A stretch of DNA of 64,000 nucleotides from Mesostigma viride (Eukaryota; Streptophyta; Mesostigmatophyceae; Mesostigmatales; Mesostigmataceae), in contig RPFO01000022.1 of the NCBI GenBank assembly GCA_009746045.1, forward strand, positions 748,036 to 812,035, in the 5' to 3' direction. Positions within the stretch are counted from its first letter, which is position 1. Every line of letters begins with the position of its first letter. Below, one piece after another: positions 10,351-19,777 of the stretch. The translations under genes and the position numbers were made by a program. A model generated the notes under the pieces. The model was not told where the DNA came from. It searched no databases and saw only the letters and a list, made by a program, of their open reading frames with translations.

Positions 10351-11930
10351 TAATTAATTAATTAATTAAACTCGTGCTCCCGTTGGGGAGTCACGGAGCA
10401 CCGAAGTGCTTTTAATCCCTGTGTGTGCACTACAGGAGAAAGGGCAGAGACCCCCAGTCTCCTTCATGCCAAAGGCATGCCACAGCTGCAATCGGGCGCG
10501 GCTAGCGAAAAGGACAGGCTAACGATCCGGCAAACTGTGGGTGCAATAAGACCCATGTGAGCATATCATAGCAAGGAGCGTGGGCAAGTAATCTGAACAT
10601 AGCCAGGGCGTAGCATGGCTGTACTAGGACTAGGCTAAGGCTATGGCTGGTTGTGTACCGTGCGTTGGCGGCACGTGACTAGGTGTGTTGGCACAGCTAG
10701 GCATGGCTGCCTTAGCGGCAGTGACGCCAATGGTTACAAGCTAGGGCTATTGCTATTCTAGCCCGCTGGGGGCGTCCACATCTTGTGGTTGATCATCAGG
10801 TCCCCGCCCCTCCAGTACACCTTGGGCTTCTGGGGGTCCTGCTTATGGCGGAGGTATTCCGGCCACAGGTCGCGTCGCTGCTGTTGCTGAGCGGGGGTGA
10901 GGTCGTCATCCAGCGTCCAGGTGAGGTCGTGCAACCGCTTGCGACGAGAGAGGAACCGCTGCTTATCCTCAGGGGAGGGGAAGGTGAGTAGGACTGGTGG
11001 GGGGCCGCCTTGTCCCGTGAGTGGGGAAGGCGGTGGCACCCACGCAGTTCTACCTCACCTACCAGGCCCATGAGGGTAAGAAGCTGGTTCTTGAGCTCGT
11101 CAGCAAGAGAGGTTGACGTCTCACCTGGCTTCTGGGGGAAGCGACGTAGCACCACTCGGCACTCGCGGCGAGCGCGATCGGTGACCTCCCGTTGCTGGGC
11201 CTGGCGGTGGTCCTCCAGCTCCTGGAGCTTTGTGGCGATGGCGTCGGTGGTGGAGGCGGTCGCTGACCGCAGCAGGTCCGCGTAGGAGAGCGGCGGGAGG
11301 TCGCCAGCATCCTGCCGGGGTGGCTGGGATGCAATGGTGGCCGTCTGCTCCGCTATCTTGGGGACCTGTGTGGCCAGGGCCTCGGTGTGGGCGGTGATGG
11401 CCTCAAGCTTCTTCAGGAGCACGCCACACTTGCCCTCCACCTGGTTAAGGCGAGAGACAAGTGCAGCATGCGTTTCCGAAGCCTGCGCCGTGGTGTGTAG
11501 CGCCGTGAACTGGGGTTGTAGCTTGTGGACGACCTTGGTTTCCACGTTGGAGACCCGGGCCTCGACCGTGTTGAGCGTGGTGTTCAGCGATGTCAGCTGC
11601 TCGGCCAGCGGCCAGGTCACGTGCTCCTCCAGCACTGCGCGGATGTCATCCTTGCCGAGGGAGGAAGCCGATGGCGCTGCCGGCTGTGCGGGGGCTGGGG
11701 TGCGGAGCGTTCTGGTGATGTCGCCGAGGCGGATCTGGAATTGGCTGGTCAGGATAATCAGGCGTTGTTGTACTTCGTTCAAAGCATAGAGCCAGGACAT
11801 GTCTCCATTGTAGTCGATAGCCGCCCCCTTCCTGGGCACGAAGAGCTTCCGCTCCTGTTCGAGGAACTGGAGAACCATAGAGATAGTCAGCTGCACCGCC
11901 TCATGTCGGCGAAACCCATAGTTCCATCGG
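10351..11930 (-). mobile_element. ORF1-only retroposon with TTAA-repeat tail
   Basis: On the minus strand an ORF1-type protein gene (11896 to 10758) is followed by a roughly 380-bp 3' untranslated region. That region ends in the hairpin GACTCCCCAACGGGAGCACG and a (TTAA)n tail at 10351-10370. The protein has an N-terminal helical domain (QLTISMVLQFLEQERKLFVP), a long coiled coil (about residues 110-210), and a C-terminal segment with LTWTLDDDLTPAQQQQRRD and YWRGGDLMINHKMW. This resembles the RRM plus C-terminal domain of L1 ORF1p (Transposase_22). No reverse transcriptase is present. The frame shifts once, at a C6 run near 11000-11010. The 5' end near 11930 is not sharply defined. Confidence 0.75.
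10758..11896 (-). pseudogene. ORF1p-like RNA-binding protein (one frameshift)
   Basis: Two overlapping frames (11896-10796 and 11039-10758) form one protein of roughly 375 residues if a single-base slip at the C6 run near 11005 is ignored. Order: helical N-terminal domain, proline/alanine linker, heptad-like coiled coil (LNTTLNTVEARVSNVETKV), linker, RRM-like part (RRECRVVLRRFPQ), and a C-terminal basic domain (FLSRRKRLHDLTWTLDDD). By analogy with L1 ORF1p it should trimerise and bind retroposon RNA; that is inference. A decayed homologue lies at 46874-48390. Confidence 0.7.
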
Positions 11931-12655
11931 AATCGTTTCAGCGGCCGGCATTTCCTCTCCGCGTTTCCTCAACCTCGTTTTCAGGATCATACTCATCGTT
12001 CCTGCATTTTCCTCTTCCACGCAGGTTGTGGCTTTTTTGAAAGCCACGAATGTACCCGGGGATGGGACGCTTCGGCTGCCTCAATGCCTACACATTCAAT
12101 ACGATGTCCCCCTCTCACCTTCCTCCATCATTCCGCTCACATTGCACTACGTGTCTGTGTTTTGTTCTTTTTCTTGTTCTCGTTTGTTTTGCTGTTCTTG
12201 TCCTTTTTCTTTTACTTACTGAGGGAGCTAGGCTGGGCTGCGCGCTGTGTGTGCTACTCTCGTGTTTTTCTGTGGGCACTTGAGAGACTAACCAAGGATC
12301 GGGCCCCCCACACGGCAATATCAGCCTTTGCTTTTGTTTACCCTCCCATATCTCTTTACAAACGCCAAAAAAACACAAAGGCAGGAGCACGGTGACTCAT
12401 CTGGAACATGAAGAAGGGAAATCTTTTCGTTACAGGAAAGAGGTGTCAAGTATGACAATTGGAAGGCCCCCCCACTGGGAATCCACATGTTCCGAGTCCA
12501 TTCAGCTGTGTTGTTAGCCACATCCTGCCCCGGGGAGATGCATCATGGACCACCGCTATCGCGTAACGGGTGTTACGCAGTGAATATTGACTTACCTCAA
12601 TATGCTCCGCTCTGGTTCTGTTTGATGTCTTAGCTCTCAGTGCATCTGAATCATC
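11931..12655. other. Upstream region of the Penelope-like element
   Basis: No gene seen. It is pyrimidine-rich (TTTTTCTTGTTCTCG near 12170). Penelope-like elements often carry a hammerhead ribozyme in their terminal repeats. I looked for CTGATGA followed by GAAAC on both strands here and found no convincing core. Confidence 0.35.
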
Positions 12656-15600
12656 ATGAAACACCTTATGACTTTCTGGCATGCTCTTACCCTCCACAGA
12701 ATACGGCAATCCAGTGGCATTGATTACCGGAAGTACACTGCTATTTCTCGGCAGTTCCCCTATCGTATCTCCTCACAGGCATGGCGGAAGCGTTGTCGCA
12801 TCAACACGCGCCATAACCATCACTGCAAGGATGACCATACTCTACGTCGCCTCCGGCGCTTACAGCGCACGCATTTGTCGCTTACCAACTCCACTCGCCC
12901 ACACCCCGTAAGCACCCATCGCGTCATTTATGCCATTTACAACCGCAGGTACCCTCAGCGTATCTACGTTGGCCAGACGCAACGGGATGCCTGGACGCGT
13001 TTTCAGGAACATGTCCGAGCGGCACGCCGCCTTCATATTGGCCGCCCTGCCGCCAACGACGACACCCCCCTACATGGCGCCATGGCCCAATACGGGTGGT
13101 GGGATTGGCGAGTCGTCCCCTTGGAACATGTCCCCGGCACCTTTACCGGCGCCGCTTTTCGCAAAGCCGCAGGGCATCGGGAAACGTTTTGGAAACGAAT
13201 GTTACATGCATTTCTGCCCCACGGTTTTTGCATTGAAGGCAAGAGTTTCAAAGCTCGGTCTCGCCGCCGCCCGCCTCCCCTCCGTCCCCGCCCTCTTATG
13301 TTCATCCGTGCCTGGCGTCTGAAGCACAATCTCCACCCATATCGCCCCTATCCCCCCAGCGTCACCCCGGCCCCTCCACCTTCCACACATGTGTCCACCG
13401 ATCCTTCCCTTTACTCCACCAGTCTCCGCTGCTTACGTCACATGTCTCGGCTTATGCAACGCGGCAACTTTCATGCATCCTATCTCGAAGCCTGCAGCTT
13501 GAAGAAGCTTACCAGCTTACACATTGCCGTCGGGTCGTGCTCCCCAGCTGATCTGCAAGTCCCCCGCTCCCATGCCACTAGTCTGCGAGGCCTTCTCTCA
13601 CGTATCATTCGGCACCGTGTCAATGGGAATGCAGATGCACTGCGTCCGCGCCGTTTGCTGATCTCACCTTTCATTCATGCTGCGATGGATGAGCTGTGTT
13701 TGCCACACATTCTGCATTTGCCGCAAGTGCAGGCTGCGATGCCGCTCGTGGTGCGCAACACTTTCGGCACTCCCATTGCCGCCTGGCATTACTCTCCCAC
13801 CTTGGGACAAATGGTTTTCAGCAACGGGAAGGTCAGCCGCGATACAACGCCCACCGAGCTGGCCACCATCTTGGCAGGGCCCTGCCCCTGCCAACAACAA
13901 CGGTATTTCAAGTACCTTGATCCCACCTCACAGCACGTCATGACCGCTGACCTCAGCATCCTGCCGAGCCACACGCTTGTAGACCTTTTTGCCAAAGGCA
14001 CCAAGTTTCGGCCGTGGGTCCAGCGCACGTGTGCCAAAGAGGTGAATGCACTGCTCTCCACATCACTGCGCAAATTCTGCAATGCCATGAGCACGGACCT
14101 ACAGCTTGCTCCCCTTGCCATGGAACCGTGGTTTCGCGCCGTCATTCACGAATGCAATGCACGTCTCACCAGGCTTGATTACCGTCTCCAGCAGGTCCAC
14201 CGCACCACCTGGCTCAACACCACAGATAAAGCACTTCTTGACCACTTCAAGCAGGACTTTATCATCACGTGTGTTGACAAGAGTGCCAACAACTTTGCTT
14301 TCATATGCAAGAAGCACTACCTTGCTACTTTGCAACACGAGTTGGCGTCCAGCCCTACCTATGTTCAGCGTGCACAGTCCACCGCCAGTATCACTGCTGC
14401 TCATCGGGCTTTTCTGCACAGCCAAAACATTTTTGCTCGGGCATTCCTTAAGCGGCAGCGACGCGCCACCACCACTACGTTCCCATATCTGTATCTCACT
14501 CTTAAGCTGCACAAAACTCCTGTTGCTTTGCGCACCATTGCTGCGTCGCATTCAGCCCCACTGATGCCTCTCTCGAAACTCATCTGCCATGCTTTGAATG
14601 CTCTTCTCCCCGAAGCCAATGCATTATGGGTGGAGGTGCTGTCGAATGCCGGGTATGAATGCGCTGGTAGTTGGATCGTCATAGACTCAGCCCAAGTACG
14701 CCTACGCCTTGCCGCCCTTAGCCGTTCTAAGACAGCAGCAGAGAAACGTATACCTATGCCCATAGCCACCTATGATTTCACCACTCTATATACCACACTA
14801 GATTTGCACGATTTGAAAGCTCGTTTAGATAGCCTCCTTACTCGTCTGTATGCACGTAGGCCTCACGGGCGCAACCACCTGCACGTGCGTGTTTCTCAGA
14901 CCAAGCCCACGGCAACGTGGCTCTCAGGGATCGCGGCAGGTGCTATCGTGCGGGATGGTTATAATTATATTATCACGAAGGCTGACCTTGTCCATTGGAT
15001 CTCTTATCTTGTTGATAACACCTTCATCTGTTTTGCGGGCAATGTATACCAACAAGCTATCGGCATCCCTATGGGCACTAACTGTGCCGGGCTCCTTGCA
15101 AACCTCTATCTATACACTTATGAGCTTGCATTCATGGAGAATCTCATTGCCTCAAACGATGATGTTCTCATCAGGCGTTTTATCCATACATGTCGATACA
15201 TTGATGATGTCATCGCTTTCGACAACCCTGATTTCGCAACCCATTTGTATATCACCGCTGGTCTGCCTGGCATCTACCCGCAAGCGTCCCTCACATTAAA
15301 GCTCACGTCGGAGGATACTCATTGCAATTACCTCGATCTTAACATTACCCATAACAAGAAGGGCTGGCGTACGGCTGTCTATGATAAGCGCAAGGATCCT
15401 AAATACCAGCAAATTCCTTTTATTCGTTACCCCGATATTCACAGTCTCCTTTCCCACACAGCAAAATATGGTGTTGTTCTTTCTCAGTTACATCGTTTTT
15501 CCCGTCTTTGTTCTTATCGTGTTGATTTCATCACGACTCTTGTTGAACTCTTGCAGCGTTTATTGGTCAAAGACTATGACCGAGCCATTATGCTCCGTCA

Positions 15601-15712
15601 AGTCCGATGTTTTTTGCAACGTCACCCACATCTGTTCGGTGCTGCCCCTTGGCACAAGCTCTACAAACAGGTCGTGGACCGGCTGGATCGCATAGTATCT
15701 CCGCACATCTGA
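12656..15712 (+). CDS. Penelope-like element: N-terminal GIY-YIG endonuclease fused to reverse transcriptase
   Basis: One uninterrupted frame of 1018 residues. A GIY-YIG nuclease lies at the N-terminus: VIYAIYN (89-95), RIYVGQT (102-108), the catalytic-type RFQEH (116-120) and a downstream HRETFW glutamate near 177. A central region includes a DKS motif (VDKSANNFAFICKKHYL, about 541-557). The RT then follows: LKLHKTP, motif A YDFTTLYTTLDL (about 703), motif B GIPMGTNCAGLLANLYLYT (about 803-821), motif C CRYIDDVIAFD (about 845). Classical Penelope elements carry GIY-YIG at the C-terminus. The N-terminal order matches the permuted Naiad/Chlamys-type elements. The frame is intact, unlike all neighbouring retroelements, so this copy may be young. 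Terminal repeats were not identified. Confidence 0.92.
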   Translation: MKHLMTFWHALTLHRIRQSSGIDYRKYTAISRQFPYRISSQAWRKRCRINTRHNHHCKDDHTLRRLRRLQRTHLSLTNSTRPHPVSTHRVIYAIYNRRYPQRIYVGQTQRDAWTRFQEHVRAARRLHIGRPAANDDTPLHGAMAQYGWWDWRVVPLEHVPGTFTGAAFRKAAGHRETFWKRMLHAFLPHGFCIEGKSFKARSRRRPPPLRPRPLMFIRAWRLKHNLHPYRPYPPSVTPAPPPSTHVSTDPSLYSTSLRCLRHMSRLMQRGNFHASYLEACSLKKLTSLHIAVGSCSPADLQVPRSHATSLRGLLSRIIRHRVNGNADALRPRRLLISPFIHAAMDELCLPHILHLPQVQAAMPLVVRNTFGTPIAAWHYSPTLGQMVFSNGKVSRDTTPTELATILAGPCPCQQQRYFKYLDPTSQHVMTADLSILPSHTLVDLFAKGTKFRPWVQRTCAKEVNALLSTSLRKFCNAMSTDLQLAPLAMEPWFRAVIHECNARLTRLDYRLQQVHRTTWLNTTDKALLDHFKQDFIITCVDKSANNFAFICKKHYLATLQHELASSPTYVQRAQSTASITAAHRAFLHSQNIFARAFLKRQRRATTTTFPYLYLTLKLHKTPVALRTIAASHSAPLMPLSKLICHALNALLPEANALWVEVLSNAGYECAGSWIVIDSAQVRLRLAALSRSKTAAEKRIPMPIATYDFTTLYTTLDLHDLKARLDSLLTRLYARRPHGRNHLHVRVSQTKPTATWLSGIAAGAIVRDGYNYIITKADLVHWISYLVDNTFICFAGNVYQQAIGIPMGTNCAGLLANLYLYTYELAFMENLIASNDDVLIRRFIHTCRYIDDVIAFDNPDFATHLYITAGLPGIYPQASLTLKLTSEDTHCNYLDLNITHNKKGWRTAVYDKRKDPKYQQIPFIRYPDIHSLLSHTAKYGVVLSQLHRFSRLCSYRVDFITTLVELLQRLLVKDYDRAIMLRQVRCFLQRHPHLFGAAPWHKLYKQVVDRLDRIVSPHI

Positions 15713-17687
15713 ACCCTGTGATGCCAGATCTCCTTTGCGGCCGTTCCGAGCTTGGCACTGGATTCGTTGTCCACATCGTCGCGTCGCTGCCGCAACACGA
15801 TGTTTTCTGGCATCCGCGGGCTTTTGGTTCCCGCCGCACATTTGAAAGTGCTGTCCTCCGGCTTTTTGCCTTTGCACCGTGTGCAGTTCTTGGACGTTTG
15901 GAATCATGGCATGGCTAACGTGATGACTGACTAGCTAGACCTTTTCAGTGGTTTTCCATTTGCGGGTATTTCCTCGTAAATGGTGGGAGAGCGATCGCAG
16001 CAATGGTGCTCACCACTAGACACTCCCGGCCAGTTAGGCTCGAAACACACGCCCTGATCAAGCATGCTGTTTCCGGCCCCACCGTCTAGGTCATCTAGTC
16101 GCTCCACACGTAAGCCAGCCATAATTTCAATGCACAAGGATACACATTTCCATCACCATTCATCTTCATCATCCTGAACGACTCGAAAACGCGGAAAAGA
16201 TAACGGCAGGCTCGAGCTACCATGGTCCGGATTCTCCCGATTTCTGGCCTGCGCTGGTTGTCTCTTTGACCTTGATCTCAATAGATCAAGGTCGGCAGCC
16301 TCGGTCCACCTGAACTCGCTGCCTTGCAGAGCAATTATTCTGGTGTGCACATGCAATCCTTCACCCTGACGCCCAGCATTCTCAACATCCGTCAATATGG
16401 TTTTTCTTATTTACAATTTATATTGATTGATCATTCTGTAGTTATCATATGCAGCAACTGAGATGGAAGATTGGTTGCCCAGCACTTGTTGGCTGATTCT
16501 GTCAGAGACTGTAAGGACCAGCTCCGAAAAATCCACGTCAGTACTCTTCATTCACCCTTCTTCCAGCGTCACAATCTCGCACAACTACTATCTTCTAGTC
16601 GCTCTCTCACTTATACAAGCTTGGGGATGCCTCCTTATGGCATGGTAGCCTGGGCACTTGGTGCTCCGAAGGTAGTTAATACGAGTTATTATCAGGTGCC
16701 GAAATTCTGCATAAACAAGGAACCAAGCTTAGCCCAGGTCGATAGACCCTGCGCACTGTGCACAGCCAAGAATAATCCACCCATACGACAACTTTCCGTG
16801 TAATCCAGCAGGCAGGCCTGTTCGGTTGCGGCATCCCCTGGGCACCGATGCTAATCCCTTTTGTCAGGGGTCACTGCCGCTGGTCAGCCTTATTTCTGCA
16901 CAAGATGCTCCAGAGCGCGAGCTGATGCATTCTGATGTCGTCATGCACCTTGCCACATCGCACGCACTCATTGGATCACGGTGAATCCATACAAACGCAG
17001 CATGGCTGGTGCAAAGCCTGTCCAATGACAGCCAGGGCCGCCAGTGCTGGGACATGCTTTGCAAGCTCCTCAACGACCACAACAACCTGCCATCCCCACA
17101 CACCACATCACCTGCTGGGTTGCCTGGTAGTCACCCCGATAAGTGCCAATCTGGCATGACAACAATGACAACTCGGTGCGCCACCCAGAACAAGTGGGCC
17201 ATGAATGCAGTTCGGCACTCCACTTCCTTGTCCAACTGACCCAACACGGTGACAACAACTGCCCCTAGACACCTGGGGGGCTAGACCCGAACCTCCCCCC
17301 TCCACCATTATCCCCCCGGGACCGCCCGTTATTCCTCCAGACCATACCCATCAATTCGTCCCGTTGGACCATCAATCAGCCACGTCAAATAGCGCATCAA
17401 CTGGCTATGGGCAAAACAACCCATCCCCCGTCACGCTGGATCACCCGTCGACATGTCACACGTAGGAACACCCATCAATTTATCTTCAGGTCAGACTTGC
17501 CCATAAAGCCTTCACAATCGGATTACACATTAACTCCTCGCGTGGTGGCCTTGGCTGGTTCTGGTATGTTCTCCAAGTCCAGCTCCAACTCCCTTAGAGT
17601 CCGATGACCAAGAAAATTGGATAGGCCGCGTTGCCCATGCAGTCCCCCATTCATCCTTCACGTGGGATCACATCACACAACCATCCC
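15713..17687. other. Penelope 3' flank and intergenic DNA
   Basis: No host gene recognised. The first 200 bp may be 3' untranslated region of the Penelope-like element. At 16195-16265 an inverted copy of the short dispersed motif also seen near 9630 and 6225 occurs. A block at 17530-17590 (GGCCTTGGCTGGTTCTGGTA and following) repeats the 3' end of the RELCH coding sequence at 17695-17760, a local duplication of the C-terminal codons. Confidence 0.4.
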
Positions 17688-18737
17688 TCACGTGGCCGCC
17701 TTGGCCGGCTCCGGCATGTTCTCCAAATCCAGTTCCAGTTCTCGGAAGATGGAGCTGACGCGCTCCTTCTCCTTCTCCTTCTCCCGTTCGCGCGCCTCCT
17801 TGAAGTTTGCGTACTTCTCCATCATCATGCGCTTGAGGCGGCTGCTGCCTTCCACCAGCGTGCCGGCCGCCGCCACCGCCGCCATGCCCGCCACACCTGC
17901 TGCCGCCGCGCCCGCCGCGCCCGCGCTCGCCGCAACGGCCCTCGCGGTCGACCCAGCCCCATCCGGCCCAACCCCTTCCTCCCCTGCGAGCTGCGAGAGT
18001 GTCTGGGAGATCGCCGACATGGACGGTATGGACGAGGAAATGGAGGAGATGGCAGCAGATGGGTGGAAGGGGAGCGTCACGTTGACCACGATCTGCGACC
18101 CTCCGGCACCCGGGGGCGGCGGCGGCGGCGCGAGCGTGGTCTTCCGGTCACTCAAGATCGTCGCCAGCAGCTCCTTCGACTCGGCCTCGAGTAGCTCCGC
18201 GTGATGCTGCAGCGCCTCCAGCGCGGGCAGGAACACGTTGGCCACTATAGCGGCCGACATGTCGCAGTTCTCGAGCGACCGGAGCGCCTCAAACAGCGCG
18301 GCGGCCTTCTCCTGCTGGCGCGCCGACTGGCTCGCCGAGAGCTTGACGCCGTTCGCCAGCAGCAGCAGCTTCTGGAGGATGAAGTCCCGCAGGCTGGGCT
18401 CCGCGGGGGGGCCCGCGTTTGCAAACATGCGGATGACGGCGACCGTGACCTCGTGCGAGCCGTCCTCGAGGAACGCGTCGATCTGGGCCTTGATGCGCTC
18501 GATCGCGTCGTAGTCCCGCACCTGCTTGGCCACCTCGCCCAGCGCAGATATGCTGGCGGCCTTCACCTCCAGGTTGGAGTCGGCGCCCATGATCATCAAT
18601 GGCTCCATGATGCGGTGGGGCAGCTCCTCAAGCTTCACGTACCCAGCCATCGCGCCGAAGAGCACCGCACAGGACACGCGCACGGGCGCGAAGGGGCTGC
18701 CCATCAGGTCGTCCACCAGAATGCTGTGCGCGACGCC
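17688..18737 (-). CDS. RELCH-like LisH/HEAT protein, exon 2 (C-terminal)
   Basis: Second coding exon, 349 residues plus stop. The acceptor is TCCTCCCCCCAG before GGCGTCGCG, so the frame continues from exon 1 as DMQ-GVAHSILVDD. HEAT-like helices (PVRVSCAVLFGAMAGYV, EVKAASISALGEVAKQV, EVTVAVIRMFANAG) run to about residue 150. Then come a proline run, an alanine-rich linker and a charged coiled coil ending ELDLENMPEPAKAAT. In RELCH the C-terminal half links recycling endosomes and the trans-Golgi for cholesterol transport (animal family knowledge). The alanine/proline-rich C-terminus looks lineage-specific. Confidence 0.85.
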   Translation of the reverse strand, partial: GVAHSILVDDLMGSPFAPVRVSCAVLFGAMAGYVKLEELPHRIMEPLMIMGADSNLEVKAASISALGEVAKQVRDYDAIERIKAQIDAFLEDGSHEVTVAVIRMFANAGPPAEPSLRDFILQKLLLLANGVKLSASQSARQQEKAAALFEALRSLENCDMSAAIVANVFLPALEALQHHAELLEAESKELLATILSDRKTTLAPPPPPPGAGGSQIVVNVTLPFHPSAAISSISSSIPSMSAISQTLSQLAGEEGVGPDGAGSTARAVAASAGAAGAAAAGVAGMAAVAAAGTLVEGSSRLKRMMMEKYANFKEAREREKEKEKERVSSIFRELELDLENMPEPAKAAT

Positions 18738-19777
18738 CTGGGGGGAGGAACAGGATAGGACAGGACAGGACAAGAGGAGGACAGGACGGGATGAGATACG
18801 AATGGAGGCGAGGCAGCAAGGGCACGGTACGTGATCGGGATGATTTCACCAGTGACGAACCGCGTACGGACACAACACAGCCATGATTACCCACAGACAC
18901 ACACATGCACAAACACACAACCGCACATGCACACACGCACACACACATATACACGCAAACGAAGACAACCAAGAAGAAGACCCCCAACAACAACAAAACA
19001 CGCTGGTCTTTGTACGTCCCAGTGCCTCCCCCAGCCCCCCCCCCATTTCCACCACACTTTCCCCAACCATAAACCCGCCCCCACATGATAAACACATCTG
19101 GGCAGTAGCAGCTGTGTAAACAACTTCAGATCAGGCTGAAAACAAAAATGCTCATATGCATAGGGCATAATACGCCCACATTCCCACCTGGAACCCTGAA
19201 TCCCCCAATGGCCCCATCCCCGCACGGCCCCATCTCCCCCCCCCCCCCCCCAAACCCCCCCCAGCCCCCACCCACCCACCCACCCCCCCACCCCCACCCC
19301 CCACCCCCCAACCCCCCCACCCCACCCCCCCCACCCCCACCCCACCCCCCTTTCCCCCCGCCCCTCCCCCCTCCCCCTGCTCACCCACGTACCAACACCT
19401 GCCCACCCATAAGCGTCCCCTTACCCCCCTGCCAGCCCCATGCCGTCCCCCTACACCTCCTCCTATCCATCCTGCCTAACACCCCACCTCCCCCCATCCA
19501 TCCTGCCTAACACCCCACCTCCCCCATCCATCCCGCCTAACACCCCACCTCCCCCATCCATCCTGCCTAACACCCCACCTCTCCCCATCCATCCTGCCTA
19601 ACACCCCACCTCCCCCATCCATCCTGCCTAACACCCCACCTCTCCCCATCCAGCCAGCCTAATAACCCACCTCCCCCCATCCATCCTGCCCAACACCCCA
19701 TCTCACCCCATCCATTCCGCCTGGCACCCCACCTTCCCTCTTCCCTCCTGCCTTAACCACCCCTACTGCCCACCCAC
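18738..19777 (-). other. RELCH intron with C-rich and 30-bp tandem repeats
   Basis: Intron of 1040 bp between donor GTGGGT (19772-19777) and acceptor CCCCAG (18738 side). It holds a CA-rich tract (18890-18960), a very C-rich tract (19235-19380) and, at about 19440-19735, roughly eight imperfect 29-32-bp units of the type CATCCTGCCTAACACCCC. Reading frames here are G- or P-runs without coding value. Confidence 0.85.

Noticed and set aside
19126-19510. Proline- and glycine-rich frames in the C-rich tract
   Set aside because: They lie inside the RELCH intron and arise from C-runs and a 30-bp minisatellite.
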